Made by a program: the position numbers and the translations under genes. A DNA stretch of 63,518 nt from Paracoccus amoyensis (GTDB lineage: Bacteria > Pseudomonadota > Alphaproteobacteria > Rhodobacterales > Rhodobacteraceae), in NCBI RefSeq assembly GCF_014490725.1, contig NZ_JACOQL010000007.1, positions 1-63,518 of the forward strand, read 5' to 3'. The notes below the pieces were generated by a model, which was not told the origin of the DNA, did not search any database, and was given only the letters and a program-made list of their open reading frames with translations. Of this stretch, positions 44,044-52,426 are shown in pieces (positions within the stretch are counted from its first letter, which is position 1; each line of letters begins with the position of its first letter).

Positions 44044-46016
44044 CCCGGTCGATCCGAATGATCCTGCCCGTGGCGGCGGTGCTGGCAATCGGGCTGTGGC
44101 TGCTGGATGCGCGACAGATGCTGCCGATGGCAGACTGGCCCGCATGGCCCTTTGACGCGCAGGCCATGTCGCTGGAACAGATCCTGATGGCCTTTGGCAT
44201 GATGCCGCGCGGGACGATTGCCCTGCTGGCGGGGGCGCTTCTGGGCCTGTCGGGGGCGATCCTGCAGGTCGTGCTGCGCAATCCGGTGGCCGATCCGACG
44301 ACGCTGGGCATTTCCGCCGGGGCGCAGCTGACGCTGGTCATGGCCACAATCCTTGCGCCCGGCCTGCTGGATCATGGTCGTTGGCCGATTGCCATGATCG
44401 GGGCCGCGTCGGCGGCGGGGCTGGTGCTGGCCATCGGGGCTGCGCGGGCCTTCGCGCCGGTGACGATGGTGATCGCCGGGATGCTGGTCGGCATGACGGC
44501 CAGTGCCGTTGCCACGGCCATCACGCTGGCCCAGGGGGAATACCTGCTGTCGCTGGTGATCTGGAACGGCGGATCGCTGGTGCAGCAAGACTGGTCGGGG
44601 GTGCGCACGCTGGCGCTGGTGCTGATCGCGGGGGGCATCGCGGCCGCCATGCTGGCCCGTCCCTTGCGCGTGCTGTCCCTGGGGGTCGAGGGTGCGGCGG
44701 GCCTTGGCCTGAATGTCGCGTTGATCCGGCTGCTGGCGGTCGGCGTGGCGGTGGTTCTGGCGGCGGCGGTCTCGGCCGAATTGGGGCTGATCGCGTTTAT
44801 CGGGCTGGCCGCCCCTGCCCTTGCCCGCAGCATGGGGGCGCGAAACCTGTATCATGTGCTGGCCCTGTCGCCCGTCATCGGTGCCCTGCTGCTGTCGATC
44901 TGCGACAGTCTGGTGATGGCCATCGCCGGTCAGGGCGGAGAGATGTTTCCCACCGGCGCACTGACCGGGCTGATCGGGGGGCCATTGCTGCTGTGGTTGC
45001 TGCCGCGCCTGCGGGGATCGACCCCGCCCGGAACCGAAAAAGGCGATGGCACGGCGCGGCGGCGCGACCGCGCGGCACCGCTGCTGATCGGACTGGTGGC
45101 GCTGCTGATCGCGATGGCGGTGGTGATGGTCTGGATCGGGCGCGTGCCGGGGGGCTGGGCGGTGCTGGACTGGGCCAGCTTTCAGGCCTTCCTGCCGATG
45201 CGCCTGCCCCGGCTGATCGCGGCGGCGGCGGCGGGGGCGGCGCTGGCTCTGGCGGGGGCGATCCTGCAACGGCTGACCGCGAACCCGTTGGCCTCGCCCG
45301 AGGTGCTGGGCGTGTCGGGGGGCGCCTCGCTTGGCTATGCGGCGGTGATCTATCTGGTCGCGATGCCGACGGCTGCGGCGCTGACCATGGGCACGATGGC
45401 CGGGGGCGCGGTCGCGCTGGCGCTGATCGGGATGTTCGTCAGCCAACGCGACATGCCACCCGAACGGGTGCTGCTGGCGGGCATCGCCGTATCGGCGCTG
45501 GCTGCGGCCGTCCTGTCCGCCATCATGGCCGTGGGCGATGCGCGGGCCTGGGCGGTGTTGAGCTGGCTGAGCGGCTCGTCCTCGGTCGTGACGATGATGG
45601 GGGCGCTTGGACTGGCCATGGTGGCAGGCCTGCTGTGGATCGCGGCGCTGGCTGCGCGGCGCTGGCTGGACATCCTGCCGCTGGGCTATGGCGTGGCCGG
45701 TGGGCTTGGCCTGCCGCTGCGCCGCGCCCGGATGCTGCTGATCCTGCTGGCCGGGATGGCCACGGGGGCCGCGACCGTGCTGGTCGGACCGCTGAGCTTC
45801 GTGGGGCTGATGGCCCCGCATGTCGCCCGCCGCCTTGGCCTTGCCCGCCCGGCCGATCACGTCACCGGCTCGGCGCTGATCGGCGCCTGCCTGATGCTGG
45901 CCGCCGATTTCGGCGCCCGGATGGCGGGCTTTCCCTATGAACTGCCGCTGGGCCTGTTCGCGTCGCTGATCGGCGCGCCCTGGCTGATCTGGCTGATGAT
46001 GAGGTCGCAGAAATGA
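44040..46016 (+). CDS. Double-length iron-siderophore ABC permease (FhuB-like)
   Basis: About 658 residues, start by ATGA overlap. Two FecCD domains in one chain: RGTIALLAGALLGLSGAILQ near residue 60 and LPRLIAAAAAGAALALAGAILQ near 400. GPLSFVGLMAPHVARRLG near the end is the coupling region. Fusion of both halves is the FhuB arrangement, which separates this system from the two-permease importer at 12.9-16.4 kb. Confidence 0.92.
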   Translation: MTRSIRMILPVAAVLAIGLWLLDARQMLPMADWPAWPFDAQAMSLEQILMAFGMMPRGTIALLAGALLGLSGAILQVVLRNPVADPTTLGISAGAQLTLVMATILAPGLLDHGRWPIAMIGAASAAGLVLAIGAARAFAPVTMVIAGMLVGMTASAVATAITLAQGEYLLSLVIWNGGSLVQQDWSGVRTLALVLIAGGIAAAMLARPLRVLSLGVEGAAGLGLNVALIRLLAVGVAVVLAAAVSAELGLIAFIGLAAPALARSMGARNLYHVLALSPVIGALLLSICDSLVMAIAGQGGEMFPTGALTGLIGGPLLLWLLPRLRGSTPPGTEKGDGTARRRDRAAPLLIGLVALLIAMAVVMVWIGRVPGGWAVLDWASFQAFLPMRLPRLIAAAAAGAALALAGAILQRLTANPLASPEVLGVSGGASLGYAAVIYLVAMPTAAALTMGTMAGGAVALALIGMFVSQRDMPPERVLLAGIAVSALAAAVLSAIMAVGDARAWAVLSWLSGSSSVVTMMGALGLAMVAGLLWIAALAARRWLDILPLGYGVAGGLGLPLRRARMLLILLAGMATGAATVLVGPLSFVGLMAPHVARRLGLARPADHVTGSALIGACLMLAADFGARMAGFPYELPLGLFASLIGAPWLIWLMMRSQK

Positions 46017-46789
46017 CCACCCCCCTGTTTGACATCCGCAACCTGTCGGTCGATGTGCCGGGCCGCAGGTTGTTGCAGGATCTGACGTTGCAGCTGCCCG
46101 CAGGCAAATCCATCGCGCTGATCGGGCATAACGGATCGGGCAAGTCGACGCTGCTGAAAACCCTGGCCCGCCAGATCCTGCCCAGCCACGGCACCGTCAC
46201 GTTCGAGGGCCGCGCCCTGCCCGACTGGAACGCCCGTGACTATGCCCGGCGTCTGGCGTTTCTGCCGCAAACCACCCCGCCGGCCGAGGGGATGACCGTC
46301 CGCGAACTGATCGCCCTTGGCCGCTATCCGTGGCATGGCGCACTTGGCCGTTTTGGTCCGCGCGACCATGATGCGGTGGATCGCGCCATGGTCGAATGTG
46401 CGCTGGAACCCTTTCGCGATCGCATGGTCGATACGCTGTCGGGCGGCGAACGCCAACGCGCTTGGCTGGCGATGATGGTCGCGCAACAGGCAGGCACCCT
46501 GCTGCTGGACGAACCGATCAGTGCGCTGGACATCGCCCATCAGGTCGAGGTGCTGTCGCTGGTTCAGCGCATGTGCCACGAACAGGGCCGCAGCGCGATC
46601 ACCGTGCTGCACGAGGTGAACATGTCCGCCCGCTTCTGCGATCATATCGTCGCGATCAAGGGCGGAAAGATCGCGATGCAAGGCACGCCCGCCGATCTGA
46701 TGCAGCCACAGGTCTTGCAAGACATCTACGGATTGCCCATGCAGGTGTTGACCCGCCCGGATGGCAGCCCCGTCGCCATCCCGGCCTGA
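46013..46789 (+). CDS. Iron-siderophore ABC transporter ATP-binding protein (FhuC-like)
   Basis: 258 residues, ATGA overlap with fhuB. Walker A GHNGSGKST, signature LSGGERQRAWLAMM, Walker B LLLDEPISALD. Energises the FhuD-B system. Confidence 0.92.
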   Translation: MTTPLFDIRNLSVDVPGRRLLQDLTLQLPAGKSIALIGHNGSGKSTLLKTLARQILPSHGTVTFEGRALPDWNARDYARRLAFLPQTTPPAEGMTVRELIALGRYPWHGALGRFGPRDHDAVDRAMVECALEPFRDRMVDTLSGGERQRAWLAMMVAQQAGTLLLDEPISALDIAHQVEVLSLVQRMCHEQGRSAITVLHEVNMSARFCDHIVAIKGGKIAMQGTPADLMQPQVLQDIYGLPMQVLTRPDGSPVAIPA

Positions 46790-46798
46790 AAGGACACC

Positions 46799-48499
46799 AT
46801 GCTGCGGCAATTCTTTTCCTATTACCGGCCCTTCATGGGGCTGTTCTGGCTCGATTTCGGCTGTGCGGTGCTGTCCGGCCTGCTGGAACTGGCCTTTCCG
46901 CTGGCAATCACGGCCTTTATCGACCACCTGCTGCCGCAGGGGAACTGGACCCTGACCATCGCCGCTGCCGCAGGGCTGCTGGCCCTCTATGCGATCAATG
47001 CGGGCTTGCTGACGGTGGTGATCTATTGGGGGCACAAGCTGGGCATCAATATCGAAACGGTGATGCGCGCCCGCGCCTTTGACCACCTGACGCGCCTGTC
47101 CTGGCGGTGGTATGACCGCGCCCGCACCGGAAAACTGGTCGCCCGCGTGACCCGCGATCTGGAAGAGATCGGCGAGGTTGCCCATCACGGCCCCGAAGAC
47201 GCCTTTATCGCGCTGATGACCTTTGTCGGCGCCTTCATCCTGATGTTCTGGCTGAACCCGCAACTGGCCTTGATCGTGGCGCTGATCGTGCCGGCCATGC
47301 TGGCGCTGGTGATCTTTTACGGCGGGCGGATGACCCGGACATGGCGCGACATCTATTCCCGCGTCGGCGATTTCAACGTCCGGCTGGAAGAGGCCCTTGG
47401 CGGTGTCCGCGTCGTGCAGGCCTTTGGCAACGAGGCGCATGAAAACCACCTCTTCGCAGGCGACAACAACCGCTACCGGCAGGCCAAGCTGGACGCCTAT
47501 CGCGTGATGGCGGCATCGAATGCCCTGCAATATATGGGCCTGCGGCTGGTGCAGGTGATCGTCATGGTCGTGGGGGCGGGCTTTGTGCTGAACGGCCAGC
47601 TGACCACGGGCGGCTTTGTCGGTTTTCTGCTGCTGGTCGGCGTGTTCTATCGCCCGCTGGAAAAAATCGCCGCCGTGATCGAAACCTATCCGCGCGGCAT
47701 TGCGGGCTTTCGCCGCTATCAGGAATTGCTGGCCACCGATCCGGAAATCGCCGATGCCCCCGATGCGGTCGAGGCCCCTGCCCTGCGCGGCGATATCCGC
47801 TTTGACCATGTCAGCTTTGAATATGACCGCGACCGCCCGATCATCCGCGACATCGACCTGACGGTGAAAGCGGGCGAAACCATCGCCTTTGTCGGGCCGT
47901 CCGGTGCGGGCAAAACCACGCTGCTGGCGCTGCTGCCGCGGTTTTACGAACCAACCAGCGGGCGGATCAGCATTGACGGGTTGGACCTGCCGCGGATGCA
48001 GCTGAACAGCCTGCGCCGCCAGATCGGCCTGGTCAGTCAGGACGTCTTCCTGTTCGGCGGCACGCTGCGCGAAAATATCGCCTATGGTCGCCTGGGCGCA
48101 ACCGATAGCGAGATCCGTGATGCCGCGCGGCAGGCGCAACTGGACAGCATGATCGACAACCTGCCCGACGGGCTGGACACCATCGTCGGCGAACGCGGTG
48201 TGATGCTGTCAGGCGGTCAGAAACAGCGCGTCGCCATTGCCCGCGCCTTTCTGAAAAATCCGCCGATCCTGATCCTTGACGAAGCCACCAGCGCGCTGGA
48301 CAGCCAGACCGAACGCGAGATTCAATCCGCCCTTGACCGTCTGGCCGTTGGTCGCACCACATTGATCATCGCGCATCGTCTGGGCACCATCCGCAATGCC
48401 GATCGGATCGTCGTCATGCAGGAAGGCCGAATCGCAGAAGTCGGCACCCATCAGGACTTGATCGCGCGCGGCGGTATCTATGCCGGGCTGGCCGCCTGA
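46799..48499 (+). CDS. ABC transporter, fused membrane and ATPase domains
   Basis: 566 residues. Six-helix ABC type-1 domain and ATPase with GPSGAGKTT, LSGGQKQR and LILDEATSALD, the layout of a half transporter forming a homodimer. It follows fhuC by 9 bp with a ribosome site inside the gap. In siderophore loci such proteins export siderophore or import ferric siderophore (YbtP/Q, IrtAB); direction cannot be read from sequence. No siderophore synthase is on the plasmid. Confidence 0.85.
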   Translation: MLRQFFSYYRPFMGLFWLDFGCAVLSGLLELAFPLAITAFIDHLLPQGNWTLTIAAAAGLLALYAINAGLLTVVIYWGHKLGINIETVMRARAFDHLTRLSWRWYDRARTGKLVARVTRDLEEIGEVAHHGPEDAFIALMTFVGAFILMFWLNPQLALIVALIVPAMLALVIFYGGRMTRTWRDIYSRVGDFNVRLEEALGGVRVVQAFGNEAHENHLFAGDNNRYRQAKLDAYRVMAASNALQYMGLRLVQVIVMVVGAGFVLNGQLTTGGFVGFLLLVGVFYRPLEKIAAVIETYPRGIAGFRRYQELLATDPEIADAPDAVEAPALRGDIRFDHVSFEYDRDRPIIRDIDLTVKAGETIAFVGPSGAGKTTLLALLPRFYEPTSGRISIDGLDLPRMQLNSLRRQIGLVSQDVFLFGGTLRENIAYGRLGATDSEIRDAARQAQLDSMIDNLPDGLDTIVGERGVMLSGGQKQRVAIARAFLKNPPILILDEATSALDSQTEREIQSALDRLAVGRTTLIIAHRLGTIRNADRIVVMQEGRIAEVGTHQDLIARGGIYAGLAA

Positions 48500-48838
48500 T
48501 CGCACCCTCGGATCGTTGCAAGCAAATATGGCCGCCCCGAAATCTGCGTGAAGAATCCGGGGGCTGCCATATTAATGCACACATATTAAACCCAGTTATA
48601 CACCATCCTGTTTATTCTAAATCAGCCATTAAAAAACTTTCTTTGCCTAAAGCAGAAATTACAAATCAGCGGTAATCCACCCAGCTTTTCCAGTGCAAAA
48701 TCCACATTTTCGCCGATGTCGAATTAGTGAATTTCACCCGCCGGTTAACTTTTCATACATTTAAACGCGGAGCCGGCTCTGGCATAACGGCCCGGCAACA
48801 ATTCTAAAATCACGACACTCAATCAAATGAGGTATTTT
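48500..48838. other. 339-bp AT-rich leader before the second CTERM gene
   Basis: Markedly AT-rich compared with the neighbours. Holds GTGAA-t-TTCAC (48727-48737) and ends with the atgagg ribosome site. I see no gene. Confidence 0.5.
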
Positions 48839-49327
48839 ATGACACAGACACTTCGCGTGGCAGCACTGGCCGCTGCGGCAGTGATCGGCCTTGCCGGTGT
48901 GGCGGGTGCCGCGACGGTCAAGGACACGGATGTTTCGTGGCTCCACATCGGTGGCTTTACCCATGAAGTCGAAGAGGCTGGCAACTATACCCTCAACTTC
49001 ACCGGCAGCGGTCGTTGGGGCGGCGATTACCTGGGTTCGGCGGCAGTCGCATTCGCCGAAATCAACGATGGCATCAGCGAGTTCTTTGCCTCGGTCGGCG
49101 CAAACGGGCGCTTCAACATCGAAAACGGCACCTCGATTTCGCTGGGCTTTCTTGATGTCGGCACTGATCTGGTTGCCGCAGTCTGGGCGATTGGCGGGAC
49201 ATTGAACATGAGCCTGGATCTGGATGACAGCCAGCCCGCTCCGATCCCGCTGCCTGCGACGCTGCCCCTTCTGGCGGGTGCGATCGGCATGGCAGGCTTT
49301 GCCGCGCGTCGCCGCAAATCGCGCTGA
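48839..49327 (+). CDS. VPLPA-CTERM-type surface protein 2
   Basis: 162 residues from ATG 48839, with gagg 7 bp upstream; ATG 48827 would swallow this ribosome site. Signal peptide (AALAAAAVIGLAGVAGA), beta-rich middle without Cys, and C-terminal sorting tail APIPLPATLPLLAGAIG...ARRRK. Not closely related in the middle to the other two CTERM proteins. Confidence 0.8.
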   Translation: MTQTLRVAALAAAAVIGLAGVAGAATVKDTDVSWLHIGGFTHEVEEAGNYTLNFTGSGRWGGDYLGSAAVAFAEINDGISEFFASVGANGRFNIENGTSISLGFLDVGTDLVAAVWAIGGTLNMSLDLDDSQPAPIPLPATLPLLAGAIGMAGFAARRRKSR

Positions 49328-49345
49328 ACAAACCACACTCGCGGA

Positions 49346-49375
49346 GGAAAAGGCCCTGCTTGGCGGGGCCTTTTC
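49346..49375 (+). terminator. Rho-independent terminator
   Basis: aaaaggcccc-like stem (aaggccctgcttggcggggcctttt) right after the CTERM 2 stop. Confidence 0.75.
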
Positions 49376-49414
49376 ATGATTTGCCGGCATATAGCAGACG
49401 AATCAGACAAATAG

Positions 49415-49476
49415 GCCCGTCATTTGGATAAGCACGCTCTTATGGGCCATTCATTTCAATAAGTATGCTCTTATAG
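49415..49476. repeat. Two 31-bp direct repeats between CTERM genes
   Basis: catttggataagcacgctct+tatgg (first copy) and catttcaataagtatgctct+tatag (second copy), adjacent. A similar aagtatgctcataat string occurs at 56350. Possible tandem regulator sites ahead of CTERM gene 3. Confidence 0.6.
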
Positions 49477-49638
49477 ATCATCTGGCGATAGCCGAAAAAA
49501 CCGAACTCTGCCTCTGGTTGAGATAAACCAATTATCTGAAAGACAGCCTGAAATTAAACTAGTCCGTTTGTATTATCCATGCTACCGGCCAAGATGCAGC
49601 TTCATCTCTGCGACTTCTGCCACCCCCATGCATAGGTA

Positions 49639-50196
49639 ATGATCGTGAACAAGTTTCTTCTCGCGGCAGCTTTTATTGTCGCAGCCGGTGCTTCGCAGGC
49701 AGCAACCTGCACGTCCGGAAAAGTCAAATACACCCTGACCCAAGGCAATCCTGACGCGGTGATCGCGTCGTCCTGCCAGTCGGGAAATGACACCAACACC
49801 ATCGACGCGGATTGGAGCCTGGGCGGTATCTCCGGCTGGACCCTGGCGGACAAGACCGACAATGACGATGCCTATGTCGATGGCGGCTTTGCAAGCTTCA
49901 GCACCTCGGACCGCACCTGGTCTGTCGAAAATCCGCTGGGCTACGAATATGTCATGGTGACGCTGAAGCAGGCGAACACCTTTGCGGCCTTCCTGCTGAA
50001 TTCGGCCGAACTCCTTAGCGGCCTGTGGCTGACCGAAGGTCCGGGCAAATCCATCGGTGGTCTGTCGCATGCCTCGGTTTACTTCGCGGGCGAAACGCAG
50101 CCTGCCCCGGTGCCGCTGCCCGCAGGCGCTCTGCTGCTGCCGGCTGGTTTGGGTGCCCTGGCCCTGTTGCGCCGCCGCAAGCAGCGCGCCGCCTGA
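49639..50196 (+). CDS. VPLPA-CTERM-type surface protein 3
   Basis: 185 residues. Signal peptide (MIVNKFLLAAAFIVAAGASQA), two Cys near the mature N-terminus, middle region homologous to CTERM protein 1 (ATCTSG..., FAAFLLNSAELLSG, LSHASVYFAGE), then tail APVPLPAGALLLPAGLG...RRRK. Bidirectional terminator follows. The pair 1 and 3 flank the siderophore locus. Confidence 0.82.
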   Translation: MIVNKFLLAAAFIVAAGASQAATCTSGKVKYTLTQGNPDAVIASSCQSGNDTNTIDADWSLGGISGWTLADKTDNDDAYVDGGFASFSTSDRTWSVENPLGYEYVMVTLKQANTFAAFLLNSAELLSGLWLTEGPGKSIGGLSHASVYFAGETQPAPVPLPAGALLLPAGLGALALLRRRKQRAA

Positions 50197-50216
50197 GACG
50201 ATCTCACATGAACTGC

Positions 50217-50246
50217 AAAACGCCCGCATCTTCATGCGGGCGTTTT
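50217..50246. terminator. Bidirectional terminator
   Basis: aacgcccgcat-cttc-atgcgggcgtt with A- and T-runs on its flanks, between CTERM gene 3 and the convergent siderophore-interacting protein gene. Confidence 0.88.
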
Positions 50247-50269
50247 TGTGTCAGCGGATCGACAGCGGC

Positions 50270-51238
50270 CTATCCCCAATAGGCCGCCGCCATGAACTCT
50301 TTCTTGGTCAGACCGCGTGACAGAAGATGCCCGCGCGCCTGTCGCGCCTCTTCGGCATGGGATGCGAACCACACATAGGCGCCGCCGATGTCCGCATCGG
50401 CCAGCGCCGCCAGCAGGTCGTCAGCCCGCCGCACACGCGGATCAGCCGCCAGCGCACCAAGATCGTGCAGATCGGCGCGAATGATGGCCGACACCTCGCC
50501 CCGCGCCAGATCCAGCATCCGGGCAATCGCGGGCAGCGCGGTTTCGTCGCCAAACAGGACCAGCCGGTCCGCCTCGGGGCACCAGCCGCCGCCGGGGCCG
50601 ACAATCGCCACCTCCTGCCCCTCTGGCGCCGACAGCGCCCAGTCACAGGTCGGGCTGCCCTTGTGCTGATAGATGTCGAAATCCAGCCAATCATCCTGCT
50701 GCGCGATCACCGTATAGACGGGCCGATGCAGCGCGTCTGGACCCTCGGGCCAGATCGTGCGCCCGGTCTCACCGATGCGCGGCCAGACCGGCCGGCGCCC
50801 CGGCTGTGGCAGCAACAGACGGAAATGCAGGCTGTCGCGCCCGAAACGCGCGGCTTCCGGCCCTTGCAGGCGAACGCGCGTAAAGCCCGGCGTCACCTGT
50901 CGGACCGACACCACGCGCATCACCGCCAGACCGGGCGCCAATGCGCCGGTATTCACCCGCTCCCACTGCACCTCAAGCCCGGCTTCGGCAAATATCTCGG
51001 TCGCGCTGTCCTGCAGATTGCCCATCAACCGCATTTCAGGGGCGGACAGTTCCAGCCGCACCGCATCGGATTCGGGGATCAAGCGCAATTCACAGCCCCA
51101 AATGACCATGCTCAGCGCGTCAGGCGTCTCGATCAGGTCCAGATCCCACGCGGCGGCCCGGGTCTTCAGCGCCGCCACCGCCGCACCCGAGGCGCGTGGA
51201 ATGAGACCGGCATTGCGATAGCTACGAAGATGGGACAC
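50270..51238 (-). CDS. Siderophore-interacting protein (ferric-siderophore reductase)
   Basis: 322 residues, GTG start. N-terminal DUF2218-like domain (about 1-95), then SIP FAD-binding domain (RVVSVRQVTPGFTRVRLQG, LHFRLLLPQPGRRP) and a C-terminal NAD-type domain (VAIVGPGGGWCPEADRLVLFGDETALPAI, the conserved GDETALPA motif). Releases iron in the cytoplasm by reduction. Placed across from CTERM gene 3, it completes the second siderophore locus. Confidence 0.9.
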   Translation of the reverse strand: MSHLRSYRNAGLIPRASGAAVAALKTRAAAWDLDLIETPDALSMVIWGCELRLIPESDAVRLELSAPEMRLMGNLQDSATEIFAEAGLEVQWERVNTGALAPGLAVMRVVSVRQVTPGFTRVRLQGPEAARFGRDSLHFRLLLPQPGRRPVWPRIGETGRTIWPEGPDALHRPVYTVIAQQDDWLDFDIYQHKGSPTCDWALSAPEGQEVAIVGPGGGWCPEADRLVLFGDETALPAIARMLDLARGEVSAIIRADLHDLGALAADPRVRRADDLLAALADADIGGAYVWFASHAEEARQARGHLLSRGLTKKEFMAAAYWG

Positions 51239-51307
51239 CAGACAGGCCTTTCCTCAGAATTGCCTCCTGATATACCAAAGTCTTTCAGTCAACAATAGAT
51301 TCGGCGG

Positions 51308-51991
51308 TCAGATCGTGTCGATCCGCACCGCCGTCACCGTCGGATCCGTGCGCAAGACCGCCGTGCGCAGCCGCGCAAGGATATGCGTCCGCAGATAGGT
51401 GGCATGAAACCGCGACGGCGCGATCAGGATCTGACAGCCCTCATGCACGCCACCATCGGTCAGGCAGGCGATCCACGCATCGTAAAGCGGACGATCCTCG
51501 GCCGCCAGCATGGCTTGCGCCCTGCCCCACAGACCCTGTCCCGCAACCGGATCAGGTCTGCGAAACGGAACCACGGTCTGGTCGGCATGGTCCCGCACAG
51601 GCTCACCCCCTCCGACGCGGGCCACGTAATCCTCGCCGATATTGGGCCAGGCGGGCCGCGTGTCCAGCATCACCCGGTCCAGATCAAGACCCAGGACCGA
51701 CACCCTGCCCCGCGCGCCCTGACGTTTGACGACCACCCACTCCATCGCCTTCAACCGCGCCATGTCGCGCTTGACCGTGCGTTCATCGACGCACCACAGC
51801 CGCGCAATTTCGCGCTGACCCATGGTCAGTTCATTGCGTTGCCAGTTGTATCGCGTGGTGATCAACGACATCAGACGCAGAACCAGACGCTGCATGTTCT
51901 GGTCCCTGGCCATCGCATGCGCCATCATGGCCGACAAGATGTCGTATTTCTTGGCCGCAGCCTCTCGGCCAACGGGACGGATCACCTGCAT
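51308..51991 (-). CDS. DnaA-like plasmid replication initiator
   Basis: 227 residues. A winged-helix-like part (NELTMGQREIARLWCVDERTVKRDM, about 54-78) and a C-terminal part (LWGRAQAMLAAEDRPLYDAWIACL...ILIAPSRFHATYLRTHILARL) that resembles the DnaA N-terminal domain. Such DnaA-like initiators with divergent parAB form a known Rhodobacterales plasmid class. No AAA+ ATPase part. Its upstream region (51992-52426) holds repeats and is the probable origin. Confidence 0.8.
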   Translation of the reverse strand: MQVIRPVGREAAAKKYDILSAMMAHAMARDQNMQRLVLRLMSLITTRYNWQRNELTMGQREIARLWCVDERTVKRDMARLKAMEWVVVKRQGARGRVSVLGLDLDRVMLDTRPAWPNIGEDYVARVGGGEPVRDHADQTVVPFRRPDPVAGQGLWGRAQAMLAAEDRPLYDAWIACLTDGGVHEGCQILIAPSRFHATYLRTHILARLRTAVLRTDPTVTAVRIDTI

Positions 51992-52426
51992 CGCTGCTCC
52001 TGCCTGCCGGATGAACCGGCGACTGCCTCCGGCGAAAGCTGCGATCTTGTGTCGGGTTAAACGCTTTTCGCCATCCTTACCGCATTTGCGTCCGGTTTCC
52101 CGATTCTGTCAAGAGATTTGCGCTGTTGCGTCTTTCCCCGCCCAATCCAGAGGAAAAGAATGGGTATCAATGGTATAGGGTGACAGCCTGAATGTCCCCT
52201 AATTGCGCCGCCATGTCCCCCAATTTCTGGTGTGGGCCTGTTGCATGTCCCCCTATCTGTTGCGTGCGTACGCTGGTCGGGCAACGCACGCAGCAAGACC
52301 GATTCGCGCAACAGGCGCAGGAACAGGCTATATTCGGCGTTCAGTAAACTTGCCTTTTGCCAAAGACGCAAATCCGGCGTAAAACGGAAAACGACAATAA
52401 TCAGCGTCCGACAATACAGGCACAAC
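51992..52426. other. Probable origin of replication with iteron-like repeats
   Basis: 435 bp between the divergent initiator and parA. Three ATGTCCCC-containing repeats start at 52192, 52213 and 52244 (atgtcccct, atgtcccccaat, atgtccccctat). gttgcgtgcg at 52258 and caacgcacgc at 52290 form an inverted pair. GC dips at 52150-52190. All these are usual for an iteron-type origin; no replication data can be inferred. Confidence 0.55.
52192..52255. repeat. Three ATGTCCCC iteron-like repeats
   Basis: Direct repeats at 52192, 52213 and 52244 with spacings of 21 and 31 bp, between the initiator and parA. Candidate binding sites for the DnaA-like initiator. Confidence 0.55.

Noticed and set aside
43938..45860. 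640-codon open frame on the minus strand
   Set aside because: It is the antisense of fhuB. The protein is an implausible run of Arg, Gln, His and Pro; the plus-strand permease has clear motifs.
45935..48139. 734-codon open frame on the minus strand
   Set aside because: Antisense of fhuC and the ABC half transporter; long only because of high GC and rare stops.
46799..48499. Toxin or RTX exporter
   Set aside because: It lacks the N-terminal peptidase-like domain of HlyB/LktB exporters and is embedded in a siderophore operon.
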